From Paragonimus westermani (Eukaryota > Platyhelminthes > Trematoda > Plagiorchiida > Troglotrematidae): a stretch of DNA of 64,000 nt. The translations under genes were made by a program, and so were the position numbers. The stretch covers positions 142,125-206,124 of the forward strand of contig QNGE01000949.1 in assembly GCA_008508345.1 (NCBI GenBank), given 5' to 3'. The notes beneath the pieces are model-generated. The model searched no databases and had not been told where the DNA came from. It was given only the letters and a program-made list of their open reading frames with translations. Positions 1 through 11,100 of the stretch are shown in pieces (within the stretch, counting starts at the first letter, position 1; the number at the start of each line of letters is the position of its first letter).

Positions 1-434
1 GACTCCTTTTTTCTCGTCCCGAGTTAGTTCCGACCAATATTTTGGTACGTGCTCAGCTACCAACTTGAGAGAACCGCAACAACAATAATCTGCGTAGCAC
101 TGAGCTATTCCAATTCACCGAAAAAACAGACCCATTTTCACAGAGAAACAGGCAATTAGTGTACAGTGCGCCTCCGCCTCGTTTTACCATATATATACTC
201 CCATCCACGTCCTTCCTGATCCTCGAACACACAGACTGGCTGTATTCGAACATCAGGTTAAAATGGTATAGTTCTCAGCGCATCTGTGAGAAACACGTTC
301 AGGACAGCGTGATTAATGTGCACACTGTGGAGCCACAAATATAAAGCACAGCATAATAGTTAATTGTGCGAAAATTCAACTCTGTTAACATGGCAACAAA
401 ACAGGCATAATAAGAGAGAAAATTCCCCGTTGCA
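1..434. other. Intergenic, no gene recognised
   Basis: I see no protein similarity or RNA gene here. Short open frames occur on both strands at about 53-344, but they look like chance frames with no family motif. Confidence 0.4.
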
Positions 435-541
435 GAAGGAAAACTTGGGATATATGCTCCTGTGGAAACAGTTCTTAAAATCTCCGGNGAAGGAAAACTT
501 GGGATATATGCTCCTGTGGAAACAGTTCTTAAAATCTCCGG
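435..541 (+). repeat. 53-bp direct duplication flanking a single N
   Basis: Bases 435-487 and 489-541 are identical 53-mers separated only by the N at 488. Two contig ends carrying the same sequence on both sides of a one-base gap are most simply an unmerged overlap left by the assembler. A real tandem duplication is possible but less likely. Any frame read across this point is unreliable. Confidence 0.85.
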
Positions 542-687
542 AATCCGACGAAACTGCTAAATAGTTACATCAACTGGCACTCCAAAAGGTGATCACTGGG
601 CTAATGGTCAAGTTCGTTCCAAAAAAAGTGTTCAAAGAATGGAGGGAATATGCTGTCGAGGATATTCAACAATATTCCATGTAGAAA

Positions 688-1850
688 GTCACGGAAAAAT
701 GTGTGGAAAATTTTGTCAAGATGTGGGAGATGGGAAAGCGCATACTTTTGCGGGGAACGGATGGGCCTCTTGACTGGACTTTGTCAATTGCGCAAAATCC
801 AAAGAATATCGCGGATCTTGCGATTTGCCCAACCATTACGGGATGTTGAGTGCTGGGACTTGGTGGGAGGTTCTCTCGCGCGAGATACATTTGTGCGATC
901 AGGAATGAGAAGCAAAATCACGCGACAAACGGGAGAACGTAAATTGACTACGTGAGCTATGACGAACAATGAAATATATGAACTCATGACAAAACCCCTT
1001 ATATAACATTAATAACGTTGTATTAGTCAATGAAATAAGAAACACTTACAACCAGTTGTTATCATATAGCGCGAAGGGAGATCGGTTATCGGCTTTTCCT
1101 AGTATATGATTACTACCGAATTTAGATGTCAATTTTTTCTACACGGCCGGTATATAGAACGAGGTGAATGTCCGAAAACACTGAAGGATTGCCAGGTAGT
1201 CAATCAGGAGGGGTAGAAGAAAGATTTGAAACGCGAGGTTTTTATGTAGTCATGAGACGAACAGGTTGAGTTTCTCTTTTTCCAGATAGTGTTAGCATGT
1301 CTAGCTTTTGCACAGTGATTCACAGCACGCACAAGCTATCAATAAATATGAAGTGAGAGCGTGCCAGGATGATTGAGTTATTACTATCGAGCGTATGTAT
1401 GCTGACACCTGTTTATCCTGTCCATAAATGCTCTCCTGGTCACAGGCAAGTATAAAAAAGCAACCGTTTACAGTTCTATTCTGAAACTGAAAGATTTGAT
1501 CAGTTCGAGGGTTGCGTGACGCAAAATCACGCAACACGGAGGGTTTCCGCTCAGATGTTACTAGGTCCGTTTTCAAAGATATCGGTTGCAAACAGGTAGA
1601 GCCTGAAAATGGACATGACGTCCGTTATTGTCAAGAAAGTTTCTAAGCTTCGTTTGAATTAATGCATATTCTCACTGGCTCTAATTGTACACGGGAGTTT
1701 GTCCCAAATGTAGGAGTATTTTACTAGGGAAAATCTTGAACACAGTTTTCTCTGGGTTTTATAAGCTGTCGAAGTGAATTCCTTGTTCCTAAGGTTATAC
1801 TTCGACCTGTGTTGCAAGCGAGTTGCAAAGCTGGCTGTTAATTTATTAAA
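688..1850 (-). repeat. Tandem unit, copy 1 (CR1 LINE 3' end)
   Basis: This 1,163-bp unit is repeated immediately downstream at 1851-3011, with an offset of 1,163. I spotted only two differences: A-A-A-C-T-G against A-A-A-C-T-A near 1489/2652, and GAGTTGC against GAGTCGC near 1830/2993. Its right end (1659-1848) corresponds to the last part of the CR1 reading frame seen in copy 2, and the rest is the long 3' untranslated tail. Read on the minus strand, the unit ends at TTTTTCCGTGAC (base 688), the same terminus as copies 1851-3011 and 5260-6108, as expected of a LINE 3' end. It is a 5'-truncated insertion landed exactly on the 3' terminus of another copy, a tandem duplication, or an assembly effect. 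Confidence 0.8.
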
Positions 1851-3011
1851 GTCACGGAAAAATGTGTGGAAAATTTTGTCAAGATGTGGGAGATGGGAAA
1901 GCGCATACTTTTGCGGGGAACGGATGGGCCTCTTGACTGGACTTTGTCAATTGCGCAAAATCCAAAGAATATCGCGGATCTTGCGATTTGCCCAACCATT
2001 ACGGGATGTTGAGTGCTGGGACTTGGTGGGAGGTTCTCTCGCGCGAGATACATTTGTGCGATCAGGAATGAGAAGCAAAATCACGCGACAAACGGGAGAA
2101 CGTAAATTGACTACGTGAGCTATGACGAACAATGAAATATATGAACTCATGACAAAACCCCTTATATAACATTAATAACGTTGTATTAGTCAATGAAATA
2201 AGAAACACTTACAACCAGTTGTTATCATATAGCGCGAAGGGAGATCGGTTATCGGCTTTTCCTAGTATATGATTACTACCGAATTTAGATGTCAATTTTT
2301 TCTACACGGCCGGTATATAGAACGAGGTGAATGTCCGAAAACACTGAAGGATTGCCAGGTAGTCAATCAGGAGGGGTAGAAGAAAGATTTGAAACGCGAG
2401 GTTTTTATGTAGTCATGAGACGAACAGGTTGAGTTTCTCTTTTTCCAGATAGTGTTAGCATGTCTAGCTTTTGCACAGTGATTCACAGCACGCACAAGCT
2501 ATCAATAAATATGAAGTGAGAGCGTGCCAGGATGATTGAGTTATTACTATCGAGCGTATGTATGCTGACACCTGTTTATCCTGTCCATAAATGCTCTCCT
2601 GGTCACAGGCAAGTATAAAAAAGCAACCGTTTACAGTTCTATTCTGAAACTAAAAGATTTGATCAGTTCGAGGGTTGCGTGACGCAAAATCACGCAACAC
2701 GGAGGGTTTCCGCTCAGATGTTACTAGGTCCGTTTTCAAAGATATCGGTTGCAAACAGGTAGAGCCTGAAAATGGACATGACGTCCGTTATTGTCAAGAA
2801 AGTTTCTAAGCTTCGTTTGAATTAATGCATATTCTCACTGGCTCTAATTGTACACGGGAGTTTGTCCCAAATGTAGGAGTATTTTACTAGGGAAAATCTT
2901 GAACACAGTTTTCTCTGGGTTTTATAAGCTGTCGAAGTGAATTCCTTGTTCCTAAGGTTATACTTCGACCTGTGTTGCAAGCGAGTCGCAAAGCTGGCTG
3001 TTAATTTATTA
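1851..3011 (-). repeat. Tandem unit, copy 2: 3' tail of CR1 element
   Basis: This is the second head-to-tail copy of the 1,163-bp unit. It is continuous with the CR1 reverse transcriptase relic that extends to about 4070 on the minus strand, so it is the natural 3' end of that element. The reading frame ends at 2822 and about 970 bp of non-coding tail follow to 1851. The tail is almost identical to copy 1, while the adjoining coding region is heavily decayed. That mismatch in apparent age is unexplained. Confidence 0.8.
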
Positions 3012-4070
3012 CCGTAGACCATATCATGCATGAGTGCAAGGTTAAGCTTGAGTCGCCGTAACCGAAGAGGATCGAGTGCAAGCGTGTGACAGCGTTTTCC
3101 GTAGCTCAGAGAATATGCATAATCCTTTTGTGAATGCATGCTGGAGGCTTTCCAGAGTTAACCTATCAGACTTGCGCGAGTGGTTTTATATGAACGTGCA
3201 GTACTCAAACTGGATTGGTATGCATAGCTTATGAAGGTGTAATCAAGCGACAGGAAGGAACAACGAATGCATACTATAGCCTATCGTCCGTCTGATTTTA
3301 GCAACTAGGATGGATATGGATTCTGCGAAATCGAATGAGTTTGTGTGGCGTATATCCAAGTCACGCACTGAGGTAGCGGTTGATATGCTGTGATCGGCCA
3401 GCTTTATAGTGCCCGCTGGTACGTGACAACCATGCACAACGATAGTGAGTGTACTCGCTCGAAATTTCATCAGCCAAGTTTGACACCAAATCTCTAATGA
3501 CGTGAATCCCTCAGGTATACTTTGTAGATCTGGAATGAGATCGCCAGGAAGAAAAGTGTAAACAAGTTCGATATCACCATTGAATAAGAACAGTTTGCCA
3601 TGCTTGATAACTTCGCATATATCGTTTATATATATAAGAGAAAGAATGATGACTCGAAGACACTTCTTTGGATCACCCCACGAGTGACTGGTCTGGGTGT
3701 TGCTTTGTTGTCTTCTATTCTCACTGTTTGTGTGCGGCCTGTGAAGTATGAATAAAGCCAGCTAGGCAACGGATCATGTGCATCAAAGTATGCTATTTTG
3801 ATCAAAAAACGCTTATAAGGCACATGGTCGAAAGCCTTCGCCAGTTTCAACAATATAATTATGATCGCTTCTTCGGCGGCAGTTGATTTTGTCACATGTT
3901 CGAGAAATTCTGGCGGGCACCTCCTGCAAGAATATTTGCTGAGAAACCCATGCTGGATATGGTTTATAGGGTTTCGCGATGATAGGAATTCGACAATGCG
4001 ATGTTTTTCAGACTTTCTAACACTCTAAAACAAATTGAAGTGTGGTCGGTGGGACGATAACTGCCGACGT
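2822..4070 (-). pseudogene. CR1-clade LINE reverse transcriptase, C-terminal half, decayed
   Basis: Minus-strand frames carry CR1 RT blocks in order. At about 4060-3900 there is a YRP-like block followed by a GFLSKYSC-like segment. At 3895-3626 the palm core reads KLAKAFDHVPYKRFL, then SWLYSYFTGRTQTVRI and a PVTRGVIQ block (G-V-P-Q-G in active elements). At 3470-3243 there is RDLDI...FAESISILVAKIRRTIGY. At 3139-2822 the C-terminal part reads LRLRRLKLNLALMHDMVYGN, then YIWDKLPC. Frames change between blocks and stops intervene, and I could not see a clean YADD box. In the family the protein copies LINE RNA at the target site. This copy cannot encode a working enzyme. Confidence 0.8.
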
Positions 4071-4201
4071 CATATTGCTAGCCGATTTTCTGGTGGAGCT
4101 TAATTATAGAATTTTTCCGCTGAAGAGGGATGAAAGTTGATGGTGAAGTGCACAGCGATAAACTGGAGAACGCAACTTGACTTTGTGAGGCCTAACAAAC
4201 A

Positions 4202-5258
4202 TTGAAACATGTGATCTTCTGGCATGAACTTCTAAATAAGGTTATCATTACCGTAGGTGTTAGACGAGGTGGAGTATTTTCAGTTCACCTGAGTGGACGA
4301 TATTCTTCATTTATACTTGATGAGCGACATCTTGGTATAATAGATGACTCCTGGTTGCTGCCAGTGTCAACTGGATCCTGTTAGTTACTCTTAGGATGTA
4401 TCTACAGACCACCTAACTCTACTCCTGACGGAATTACGAACCACATTAATGAGCTGAACTATGTATCCACCTCACATTCACAGTACAAAGCAATTGGCGG
4501 AGATTTCAACATGCACAATGTCTCCTGGACTTCTTCCACGGTTCCTGCAAATCACGCCGAGGTCTTCGCATGTGTCCGAATAAACGAAGGGTGTCAGCAT
4601 GGTTTAGCACCTACTGAACAGTACCGCACTTTGTCGCTCGTTTTTACAACAGGCATCTCCTCCGCTACTGTGTCCGTCTTGGAACAATTTCCAGAAAATG
4701 GACACAACTTGGTAAGCTTCATGTTCGACCTAAAACTGTAAAAGAGTTCACCGTCATACATTACCGCCAAACTAAATTCGTTGACTAGAACGTGTCTGCC
4801 ACACTTCTGAGATCACTGAAGTGTGATACATTTCTCGCTGCCCCCGACCTTAGTATCGCAACGGAGTCATTTAATGAACACCTCAGGTCTTTCACGGACA
4901 TCTTAGCCCGCCGTATTATGTGCGTTAACAGCATAAGTATCACATCAGTAAAGCAAGGTGAGCTCAAATGTCCTAAATCACAGTACCGGAAACATCCGAC
5001 TTCTCCCTTATCATGCAAATTCGAAAACATTTCCATTTCTATTGGATATGGGATCAAAATGCTTCACATAACTGAAGTAAAACGCGCGCCCAACAGCACA
5101 GCTAAGAGCTAGCAGTCGATGCATTAGATGAGACGCAGGAACTATGGGAGAGATCCTGCCATCACAGTAGTAAAACTACAGGACAAAACTACCGTAGAAG
5201 ATTGTGTTAAAACCTGCGAGGTCTGGAATTCATGTTTTACCGCTTCCTTCAACACTGA
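4202..5258 (+). pseudogene. CR1-clade LINE endonuclease domain, plus strand, decayed
   Basis: Plus-strand frames show an APE-type endonuclease: RRGGVFSVHLS (about 4261), a stop near 4381, LLGCIYRPPNSTPDG (about 4390), GGDFNMHNVSW (about 4495), then TLSLVFTTGISSATVSV and FPENGHNL (about 4630-4710). The inter-domain region continues to 5250. The GDFN and RPP motifs are typical of LINE endonucleases, and the usual SDH near the end reads GHN here. It lies head-to-head with the RT half on the minus strand (2822-4070), and the N at 5259 cuts it off. It is either the inverted 5' half of the same element or a separate insertion. Confidence 0.75.
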
Positions 5259-5259
5259 N

Positions 5260-6108
5260 TGTTGCGTGATTTTGCGTCACGCAACCCTCGAACTGATCAA
5301 ATCTTTCAGTTTCAGAATAGAACTGTAAACGGTTGCTTTTTTATACTTGCCTGTGACCAGGAGAGCATTTATGGACAGGATAAACAGGTGTCAGCATACA
5401 TACGCTCGATAGTAATAACTCAATCATCCTGGCACGCTCTCACTTCATATTTATTGATAGCTTGTGCGTGCTGTGAATCACTGTGCAAAAGCTAGACATG
5501 CTAACACTATCTGGAAAAAGAGAAACTCAACCTGTTCGTCTCATGACTACATAAAAACCTCGCGTTTCAAATCTTTCTTCTACCCCTCCTGATTGACTAC
5601 CTGGCAATCCTTCAGTGTTTTCGGACATTCACCTCGTTCTATATACCGGCCGTGTAGAAAAAATTGACATCTAAATTCGGTAGTAATCATATACTAGGAA
5701 AAGCCGATAACCGATCTCCCTTCGCGCTATATGATAACAACTGGTTGTAAGTGTTTCTTATTTCATTGACTAATACAACGTTATTAATGTTATATAAGGG
5801 GTTTTGTCATGAGTTCATATATTTCATTGTTCGTCATAGCTCACGTAGTCAATTTACGTTCTCCCGTTTGTCGCGTGATTTTGCTTCTCATTCCTGATCG
5901 CACAAATGTATCTCGCGCGAGAGAACCTCCCACCAAGTCCCAGCACTCAACATCCCGTAATGGTTGGGCAAATCGCAAGATCCGCGATATTCTTTGGATT
6001 TTGCGCAATTGACAAAGTCCAGTCAAGAGGCCCATCCGTTCCCCGCAAAAGTATGCGCTTTCCCATCTCCCACATCTTGACAAAATTTTCCACACATTTT
6101 TCCGTGAC
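5260..6108 (+). repeat. Inverted copy of the CR1 3' tail (849 bp)
   Basis: This is the reverse complement of 688-1536 over 849 bp with no difference that I noticed. It starts directly after the N at 5259 and ends at the same terminus (TTTTTCCGTGAC) as the two minus-strand copies. On the plus strand it follows the endonuclease half 4202-5258, which would look like a LINE with its RT missing. The N at the junction makes an assembly join between two repeat copies just as likely. Open frames inside it have no family similarity. Confidence 0.85.
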
Positions 6109-7745
6109 TATCTACGCTTCAACGTGGGCCTGACTCTTTTGCTATGGTGGGCCTCGTGGGGAAGTTGTTGACTGCAGTGAATGACGAAATCTAAGGAGGA
6201 AGTTCCAGGCAGGATTTCACGCTCCCTTTGTTGCTTGAATGCCATTTATGTTGGAATCCCATCTGTTGAGTAACGTCACTCTGTTCTGGTTATCGAAGAT
6301 CCTAGAGATGATGGGTTTCTATCGAGCATGCTACAGCAGACGCATTGGAAGTCATGCCTGGTGAACAGGCAGACGAGACAACACGTGTGTAGCCGGGATC
6401 CTTAGGTATGCCGTGCGAACTGATATCGCCATAGGGTTTTCCGGATTTTCTTAATAGACGTAACAATAGGCGGTTAATGTGAAATCACTGTACTACAGCA
6501 ATAACGGGTGATGCATGGGCCTTCGTCTCATGGTACACTGTTGGCTCACGGAAGCTGGTTCACTGTATCACACTTGCCTACAGGTCATCGACGAGAAATG
6601 TAAGTTCACTGTTAATTGCACACTTATAAAGCTGTCTACATCGGGTGTCAAGAATACTTTCGAAACCACAATATCTTTGCACGGTGTTCGTGCATCTCGA
6701 GTAAGCGCAATCGTTTCTACTTCACCGAGCGCACTCATACCTAATTATATGTAAAGGGCGGAGATTCGTGATCATGATGAAAATATATTTCAAAATTTTT
6801 CCAGAATGCTAGGTCATTCAGTTGCGCAACAGAGCTCCATTACCCCATCGCAAAGATGGTGGCAACCGCTACACCACTTCGAGGAGGGGTTGGATTTTGC
6901 AGCAGTCTCCCCACCATGCAACGAAACAACGGAAATACTGAGTGTGGCAAAACGAGATGAGCGGGCACAAACGGAACAAACGCAGGAGATAGGTTAATCT
7001 GCATGACATGGCAGGGCTAATGCAAGCAAGCAGTGCTGATGCAGTTGACACGGTGGGCGTTCAAATGAAACCAAGCGGTGAAAGCTGCGAAAATGGAAAC
7101 GTGTAGCCCACTAACAGAAGCTACATTTGAAAGCGTTGAGGACACTGAGATATCCCGCACACCTATCAAAGTGCCAGTTCTTTAGTTCGTAAACCCAAGA
7201 TTTCCCCAGCCTTATGTTAATGTGAATTGGAAGACGCAGTGAGAAGACGGTGAATCTGCAAACAAATCTTATTTATTGATTTACTAACTGTTCACAAGCG
7301 GACTTCAAGGCAAAAAGTGAGGGAGCTAGAGAGTTGCACATGTGAGAACCTTGGGCACAACCGCACGGCAGTCGCCAGTGAGGACGAATGTCGACGGAAG
7401 TTCCAGTCTACCTTTGGCATTCAAACAAGCGCCAGACTGGTTGAGTGGCGTTCCCAATTGTGTTAGATAAAACATTGTTACCCTAGTGAATGTAGCCTAC
7501 AGTAGTAGAGATGGGGCGGATTCATTATACAGCTGCGAGTAAAACTGCGATACCTACGCCAACACAGTAACTGCGATGCCAGTAGTAAATTCACATTCGC
7601 AAGGTAATGTGAACCGTCGCGGTGGTACTGGCAAGGCCACTCTCACGCCGCAGGGCGTTTAGGATTTTGGGGACGCCGGAGGTGATCTAACCACACACCG
7701 CTGATGCCACCGGCGATAACATCCTTCACATTGTGTCCAGTCGGT
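6109..7745. other. Gene-free stretch
   Basis: No recognisable domain on either strand. The longest frames (about 6515-6754 plus, 6806-6997 plus) have no motif I know. This DNA lies beyond the C-terminal end of the transposase relic 7746-9458, so it may hold that element's terminal sequence, but I could not pick out a terminal inverted repeat by eye. Confidence 0.35.
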
Positions 7746-9458
7746 TCAGTCAGTCTCCTTCAAATCCGCTCGGCTACATCCTGAACAGTGTTGGTCGTCC
7801 ACGGGGAAAAGGTGCAGTTTATGGATGCCACCCTTCCTCTTTTTTGTGGCATACTTGGAGGATGGGTTGCTGTTGATATTGTGTAACCGGACGCTCCTAG
7901 TGAACTCCGTGTCGTCCATCATTGCTGACTGGTTTCCAAAACCTACTTTGGGAGACGTTATCTGCATAGATTGCCTACGTTGCCTCGATCAAGGACTGGA
8001 CGTGGATGGCTGGCGCATCTCTGACTGAGAGGATCTTTGCCCTTCACCGTTGGCGTCAAAGCTTGCACACGACTCTGCGAACACCTTTTCATCTGATGTA
8101 TCCAAAAACTGTTTCAGCGCCCTCAGAGTCGATTCTTACCGTTCACTGAAAATGCTGCTTACAACCTCACAAATGTCCGAGGTAAGATTTCTAGTCTCTA
8201 TCAGTTCACCTGCACCGTCAACTCTGCAGCTTTGTGAGTAGTCCGGCAATGACCACCTCCTGTTTCGCAACAGTTTGTTCGCTCACCATCTCACTGAACT
8301 CCTTCTCGGACTTGCAGTGAAAAAGATCACTCAGTTCTCCCTCGAGAAAGCATTTCTCCCCGGAAAATATCCATTTCAATCGCCTTCATCCGTCAAGCGT
8401 ATTCTGTTTCATACGAAACGAACAGAACAGAGTCTGAGTATTAGGAAATTATGTTTCCAAATATTCGAGCTGTGCCGAATGCTTATCCACCATGATCGTC
8501 TTAACACCCCTCACTGGCGTAGACTGCTTAAAGTTGTCCAACATGAATTTGTAGCGTAAACAAACTTCCATCGGGGAAAAACCGTAAAAATCGCTTCCGC
8601 CCTTACCACTATAATCCGTAACAAAAACGCGCCATAAATGGTAAGCTCTGTTGTTGCACTCAGCTGTCGAATCCGTCATAATCACACTCCCATACTTCAC
8701 GTGCAGTTCCTGAAGTCTTTCAGTCGTAAACGACAAAAAGAAAACCTACCCTCATCGTCCGTTTTCAAGTACATAGGTCCTACGGGTTCTAACATTCCCC
8801 ATGTGCTCTTCAGAGCGCAATGCGGATGCCTGCTTAATTGCCTCCTCCGTCCTAACGACGTTGCATCACTACGATTTGCCACTATATCATATTCACGCCT
8901 AACTTAATCGATGGCTTCCTGGGTCATATGGAAACTATTCAACTACACTCATATAACTTCCTCCGCCGTACCTTCTTGATCATGGCTGGCTGTATATACT
9001 CCCTGGTCGACCGACATTGTCCGGTGATTGTGAACCATGTAACTGTGCGATATACGCATCCTCCCTTCTTGTACGACGCATGGATAACCGACGGACACTG
9101 GTAGTCCTGACACCTGTGACGCCATATCACCAAGCGGAAGACAAATTACTCATATGTGAACCACATTTTCCGTTCGCCTGCTCTTCCTAGTACAGTGCAC
9201 ACAGAAAAGGTGGCAATGTTTGTACACTGCACATTCCGGAATTTTCTCCTCCGAATTCCGTCAGTACTGTGCACCCACAACGCAATTCCTCAGAGTGTAA
9301 CTCGTTCCCGTCTCCAACGGAAACCTGCGCAAATTCCTACGAAATTCCGCGAACGTGTCACAACGGAAAATATCTGGAAAATGTGTCCGAAACACATCAC
9401 GGAGGTCCACCAGTTCCGACATCCTGAGCGACAACCGGTTATCTGCCCACCTACGCAT
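7746..9458 (-). pseudogene. MULE-like transposase relic (FAR1/ZSWIM-type)
   Basis: Several minus-strand frames line up with a Mutator-like transposase. At 9458-9261 there is DTFAEFRRNLRRFPLETGTSY, an N-terminal FAR1-type block. At 9133-8939 a Cys-containing segment reads CPSVIHASYKKGGCVY. At 8736-8449 the MULE catalytic core runs YGSVIMTDSTAECNNRAYHLW (first Asp region), VFVTDYSGKG, then VKTIMVDKHSAQLEYLE (second Asp region). It continues after a stop with FPNTQTLFCSFRMK, matching the FP...LLC.FH block of the family. At 7967-7746 a basic tail is present. Such enzymes cut and paste DNA transposons, and host genes derived from them exist. Stops and frame changes show this copy is dead. Confidence 0.72.
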
Positions 9459-10018
9459 CAGCGCCCGAATTTATACCACGGACCAGCCAACTAACAATCA
9501 CTACATCAAAGTCTGTCCACGAACATTCTACAACCGCCAACGCAATTTCGTTTCTGGTCGTTTGCTCGCCAATTGCTTGTGCTCTGCTTTATGCCTTGCT
9601 TCGCTTACAGCTCCATTTTCAAGTCTATGTTCAATAGGCGTCGTTATCCATTATTCCGTTCCCTGGTTTAATTGTTGTGGAGAATAGATACGGTTCTAAA
9701 GGTAGAAACGTTCCACTCCTCCAAATCCGGGTACGCATGACAAACAATCATTTTCCTCAAGCATTTTTTCCCGTCCACCGCAACAAATTAGTGAATCTGT
9801 ATTTTATCAAACCCGGTAAATCGTTTTATTCCTGAGAATTTACCTGGTAATTATTTTATTTATTATTTGTCTGCATATATGCCCGTATTTTTTTAGCTGA
9901 GTTTTACATCCAGTATGTAGCGAATATAGTAAGTAATATTTTGATGGTCGCATTCATCTGTATCTTTTTGAATATTGTGATTTTTCATCTACTTTCGTTT
10001 AAGTCAAGCCATCCACTT
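9459..10018. other. AT-rich spacer containing a dispersed repeat
   Basis: No gene is supported. Bases 9554-9725 match 22404-22553 (see repeat entries). The rest, about 9726-10018, is low-complexity AT-rich DNA just before the first gypsy relic. Confidence 0.4.
9554..9725 (+). repeat. Dispersed repeat shared with 22404-22553
   Basis: Blocks such as AGCTCCATTTTCAAGTCTA, TAGGCGTCGTTATCCATTAT and AAAGGTAGAAACGTTCCA occur in the same order and orientation in both copies, with substitutions and small indels between them. The two copies lie just outside the gypsy block (10019-21711), one on each side. They could be parts of long terminal repeats or an unrelated short repeat. Confidence 0.7.
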
Positions 10019-10249
10019 TGTAACACCCGCCCCGGGGCTAAAATTACAACTCGCTGCGTGCCTCGCTACCTTGACTTGTTTCTCTGTACGCGCTATTCTC
10101 CAGGTTCGATACTAATAAACGGGGGTTAACGCGCTGATTCTTTGTTTTTCATTGTCGATCGGTTAGCGATAGTGAATATTGACTGGGTGTTATTTTGCTG
10201 AATAAGTTTCAACAAGTATATACTCCCTTCATCTTCGCCGTATTTTGCA

Positions 10250-11100
10250 GTGGACTTAGAACGGAAGCTGATAATCGAAGCAGTCACTGTTACTGTTCCA
10301 CAGTTTCTAGACATGAAACCCGACCTGTGGTTTGTTTACCGACAGAGGGAGTTTCGCAACCAGCGCGTCACAACAGATCAGGCAAAATTTGGTCAAGCTT
10401 CCGAAAGAGGGCGGGATCCAAGGGCGTGACCCCATCCTGAATTTGCTCACTAAACATAAATACGAAGCCCTTAAGAAACCTGTTAGCAACCAGGTCACGC
10501 TACCTGGTAGATCACTACTAGAGCAACTCTGCAGAGAGCTGCAGCTGGGAGATGAGTGATCATCCGGTTCTTTGCTTCGGATGAAAATTTCCTAGGCCCC
10601 ACAGCCGCGGAGGGGACGCCTCTTGAAGAATTGCGAATGCAGCGTCTCCTGGTTAGCACGCATATCATCTTACTAGCCGCTAATTTCCTGTTCTTGGTGG
10701 ATGCGGCATAACGCACAAACGAAATACAAGGCCGTATTATACGGGTTCCTCTATCTTACTGACTGCGTTGATGAGACTCACAACAAAAGCTTCTGGGATT
10801 CTTAACTTTTCAGTCTCACGGTTATTATCCGGTCTGCAACCGCCGCTAGATGATTAGCTCACTGTGTGTGTGTGTGTGTGTGGATTTCAGCCTATCGGAG
10901 GGATTTCTTTGTTTCAGGACAAGTTCCTCCTCCAGTCTACCTCGAAGTAAGCCTACGCTCAAAGGTCGTCTGACGTCCAGCCATCTTTGTTGGTATCACT
11001 GTAAGTTCGGCTCTCGGGCGAAGCGTTACGTCGCCCCTTGTAAATACTGCAACCATGGAAGCCCCCAAGCAAAACTCAACCTTTGTGCTTCTTTCTGAGA
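10250..11100 (+). pseudogene. Gypsy gag, decayed
   Basis: An N-terminal block near 10253-10375 reads AVTVTVPQFL followed by KPDLWFVYRQREFRNQRVTT and DQAKFGQ, typical of flatworm gypsy gag. At about 10510-10560 SLLEQLCRELQLGDE and at 10618-10690 EELRMQRLLVST follow the usual capsid order. At 10978-11085 LCWYHCKFGSRAKRY...PCKY is the Cys-Trp-Tyr-His cassette just upstream of the protease; the middle Cys appears lost. The blocks lie in different frames. A TG dinucleotide run (863-882 of this kilobase, i.e. 10863-10882) interrupts the sequence. Gag packages element RNA; this copy is not functional. Confidence 0.72.
10863..10882. repeat. (TG)10 microsatellite
   Basis: Ten perfect TG dinucleotides inside the decayed gag of gypsy relic 1. 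A T-rich AG end follows (GGATTTCAG), but there is no sign of a spliced gene here. Confidence 0.95.

Noticed and set aside
3620..3645. AT dinucleotide run as a promoter element
   Set aside because: It lies inside the CR1 RT relic and has no gene in position to use it.
5260..6108. Terminal inverted repeats of a large DNA transposon formed with 688-1536
   Set aside because: The repeats end at a LINE 3' terminus and are continuous with CR1 coding sequence; no transposase lies between them.
5906..6133. Frames conserved in all three copies of the LINE tail (for example beginning MYLARENLPP) as a small protein
   Set aside because: The copies are nearly identical at DNA level, so conserved frames carry no evidence of selection.
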